Shown one piece after another: positions 5,061-6,179 of a stretch of DNA of 6,179 bases. Both the position numbers and the translations under genes were made by a program. This stretch comes from DASZKW01 sp035552775 (lineage in GTDB: Bacteria; Actinomycetota; Acidimicrobiia; Acidimicrobiales; Palsa-688). The notes under the pieces are model-generated. The model made no database searches, had not been told where the DNA came from, and was given only the letters and a program-made list of their open reading frames with translations. Numbering within the stretch: position 1 is the stretch's first letter; each line of letters opens with the position of its first letter. The stretch spans positions 1 to 6,179 of the forward strand of contig DASZKW010000054.1 in NCBI GenBank assembly GCA_035552775.1, written 5' to 3'.

Positions 5061-6179
5061 CTACTGGTACCAGCCCTCCAGGTCGAAGACCACGTTGATG
5101 CTGCCGGTGAGGTTGTAGATGTCGACCACCCCGCCTGCGCCCACGCTGGCCACGACCATGTTGGGTTCGGTGCTGCCCTCGGCCGGGTTCAGATCGGACG
5201 CCGTCGGCGGGATTCCCCCCGGGAACACGGTCAGGAACGTGTTCTGCGTCGGTGCGACGGCGGTCACGTTGAGCACCACGGCGGTGGCCGTGGCGGGCGC
5301 CCCGAAGCCTTCCACGCTGACCGTCCGGACACTGCCGGATCCCAGCGGATTGCCGTTGCACTGCGTCGCTGGGCCCAACAGCGCCGACGGGTTGCCAGTC
5401 CGCGTGTCGCAGATCCGCACCGGGCTGGCCAGTGGCGTGTACTGGCTGCCCGTCCCCTGGTAGTAACCGGAGACGTCGACGATCACGTCGGTTGACGCGA
5501 AAGCGAAGACGTCGACGGCCCCGTCGGCGCCGAGGGGGACGATGACGCGGTTGGGGACCACCACCCCGCTGGCATAGTTGACATTGGAGGCCGTGGGCCT
5601 GGCGCCACCGTCGGCGTAGGCGGTCAAGTACCCCTGGGCGGAGGGGTGGACCGCCGTCAGGTTGAACACCACCGCGGTGGCCCCCGACGGCACCCCGAAG
5701 GAGGATCCGGCGATCGTCACCGCCAAGGTGGCGCCAGCAGCGAGAGTCTGCCCGTCGCACTGCGCTGCCGCCGCGGTGAGATTCGACGGATTGCCCGTAC
5801 GTGTGTCGCACACCCGGACAGGACCGCTCAACGGGTGGTAGCCCTGGCCCGATCCCGGCTCCACGTACCCCTCGATGTCGACGGCGAGATCGGTCGCTTG
5901 GCTGGTGAACAGTGTCACGTCCCCGAGGGCTCCCAAACCCACCTCCACCAGATTGGCCACCACCCTCCCGGCCCGGTAGTTGAGGTTCGACGCCGTCGGG
6001 GGCACCTCGCCACTGGGATAGACGGTGAGGTACCCGGTCGCCGCCGGGTCGATTGCCGTGACGTTGAGGACCACCGCGGTGGCGGCAGTCGGGACACCGA
6101 AGTTGGCGCCGACGCTGATCTCGAGACGATTACCTGACTTGAGACCGGCGCCGTCGCACTGGTCGGCCACGCCGCTGAG
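5061..6179 (-). CDS. tandem-repeat protein, probably exported; 5' part outside window
   Basis: The reading frame is open from the right edge to TAG at 5061-5063, giving at least 372 residues. It consists of two complete repeats and one partial repeat of about 125 residues, each following the plan P(V)R(V/I)CDTRTGNPS - QC(D/N)G - FG(V/A)P - TAVVxNxTAV - LT - PTAS(N/D)xN - DxxGxY. These are beta-rich, small-residue and Thr/Val/Asn-rich, with no catalytic motif visible. Each complete repeat carries two cysteines 17 residues apart (VCDTR to QCDG; ICDTR to QCNG), suggesting one disulfide per repeat and hence export. The last repeat runs to the stop, so there is no C-terminal anchor or sorting signal; any signal peptide or enzymatic domain must be at the unseen N-terminus. 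The in-frame GTG at 6168-6170 is not the start, because the codons before it (LSG) continue the repeat. By family knowledge, such (L/C)DTR repeats occur in large actinobacterial surface proteins. The function is unknown. Confidence 0.82.
   Translation of the reverse strand, partial: LSGVADQCDGAGLKSGNRLEISVGANFGVPTAATAVVLNVTAIDPAATGYLTVYPSGEVPPTASNLNYRAGRVVANLVEVGLGALGDVTLFTSQATDLAVDIEGYVEPGSGQGYHPLSGPVRVCDTRTGNPSNLTAAAAQCDGQTLAAGATLAVTIAGSSFGVPSGATAVVFNLTAVHPSAQGYLTAYADGGARPTASNVNYASGVVVPNRVIVPLGADGAVDVFAFASTDVIVDVSGYYQGTGSQYTPLASPVRICDTRTGNPSALLGPATQCNGNPLGSGSVRTVSVEGFGAPATATAVVLNVTAVAPTQNTFLTVFPGGIPPTASDLNPAEGSTEPNMVVASVGAGGVVDIYNLTGSINVVFDLEGWYQ
5064..5441 (-). repeat. surface-type repeat, C-terminal copy
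   Basis: This is a complete unit of 126 residues from YTPLASPVRICDTRTG to VVFDLEGWYQ. The cysteine pair is present, in ICDTR and QCNG. It carries TFLTVFPGG where the next copy has GYLTAYADGG, and PTASDLN in place of PTASNVN. It ends the protein. Confidence 0.8.
5460..5840 (-). repeat. surface-type repeat, middle copy
   Basis: This is a complete unit of 127 residues from YHPLSGPVRVCDTRTG to VIVDVSGYYQ. The cysteine pair (VCDTR, QCDG) has the same 17-residue spacing as the C-terminal copy. A short GTGSQ-type linker separates it from the following repeat. Confidence 0.8.
5862..6179 (-). repeat. surface-type repeat, first visible copy, cut by window edge
   Basis: This unit begins inside the repeat at LSGVADQCDGAGL, which aligns with LTAAAAQCDGQTL of the middle copy, and ends at LAVDIEGYV. 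Its CDTR half lies outside the window. FGVPTAATAVVLNVTAI and PPTASNLNY match the shared plan closely. An EPGSGQG linker follows. Confidence 0.8.

Noticed and set aside
4162..5811. A 549-codon open frame on the minus strand spanning the convergent junction
   Set aside because: It runs antisense to the well-supported glycosyltransferase and, on the same strand, in a different frame from the repeat protein. Its translation is Arg/Gly/Pro/His-rich with no recognisable motif, so it is a GC-rich shadow frame.
5064..6179. Tandem repeats considered as a CRISPR array or DNA-level satellite
   Set aside because: The periodicity of about 380 bp is the codon-level trace of a protein domain repeat. The copies are diverged in nucleotides and there are no short identical repeats with unique spacers.

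Overview
The window is GC-rich DNA with GTG start codons, divergent TAnnnT promoter boxes placed for leaderless transcripts, and dense shadow open frames. This fits a high-GC actinobacterium. Tandem (L/C)DTR-type surface repeats and GT2 glycosyltransferases carrying accessory beta domains make me think of Acidimicrobiia or a relative, but that class-level guess is weak and comes from family knowledge, not a search.

Layout, left to right. (1) 1-419 (+) is the C-terminal end of an FtsH-type membrane AAA+ zinc protease, cut by the window edge. (2) 420-494 is a short convergent gap with a weak hairpin. (3) 495-3125 (-) is a two-gene operon read leftward: a fused SAM-methyltransferase/degenerate GT2 protein (1371-3125), then a rhamnosyltransferase-like GT2 enzyme (495-1367) starting 3 nt after it. 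(4) 3126-3264 is a divergent promoter region; on each strand a TAnnnT -10 box ends exactly 6 nt before a GTG start, so both transcripts are probably leaderless. (5) 3265-4977 (+) is a three-part protein: GT2 glycosyltransferase, Ig-like beta domain, and a C-terminal domain of about 120 residues. (6) 4978-5060 is a convergent gap with imperfect hairpins. (7) 5061-6179 (-) is the 3' part of a gene made of tandem repeats of about 125 residues; its start lies beyond the right edge.

The three glycan-related genes look like part of a surface polysaccharide or glycoprotein locus placed next to a housekeeping protease gene. The most unusual point is that the C-terminal domain of the glycosyltransferase at 3265-4977 is recognisably the same fold unit as the repeats of the convergent neighbour. 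The neighbour's repeats carry a conserved cysteine pair with fixed spacing, as expected of exported proteins; the glycosyltransferase copy has Leu at the first cysteine position and no counterpart of the second. This suggests a domain family used both in an exported repeat protein and as an appendage of a presumably cytoplasmic enzyme, and raises the untested idea that the enzyme and the repeat protein belong to one surface-decoration system. No RNA genes, mobile elements or CRISPR arrays were seen, and no gene-free stretch exceeds 300 bases.
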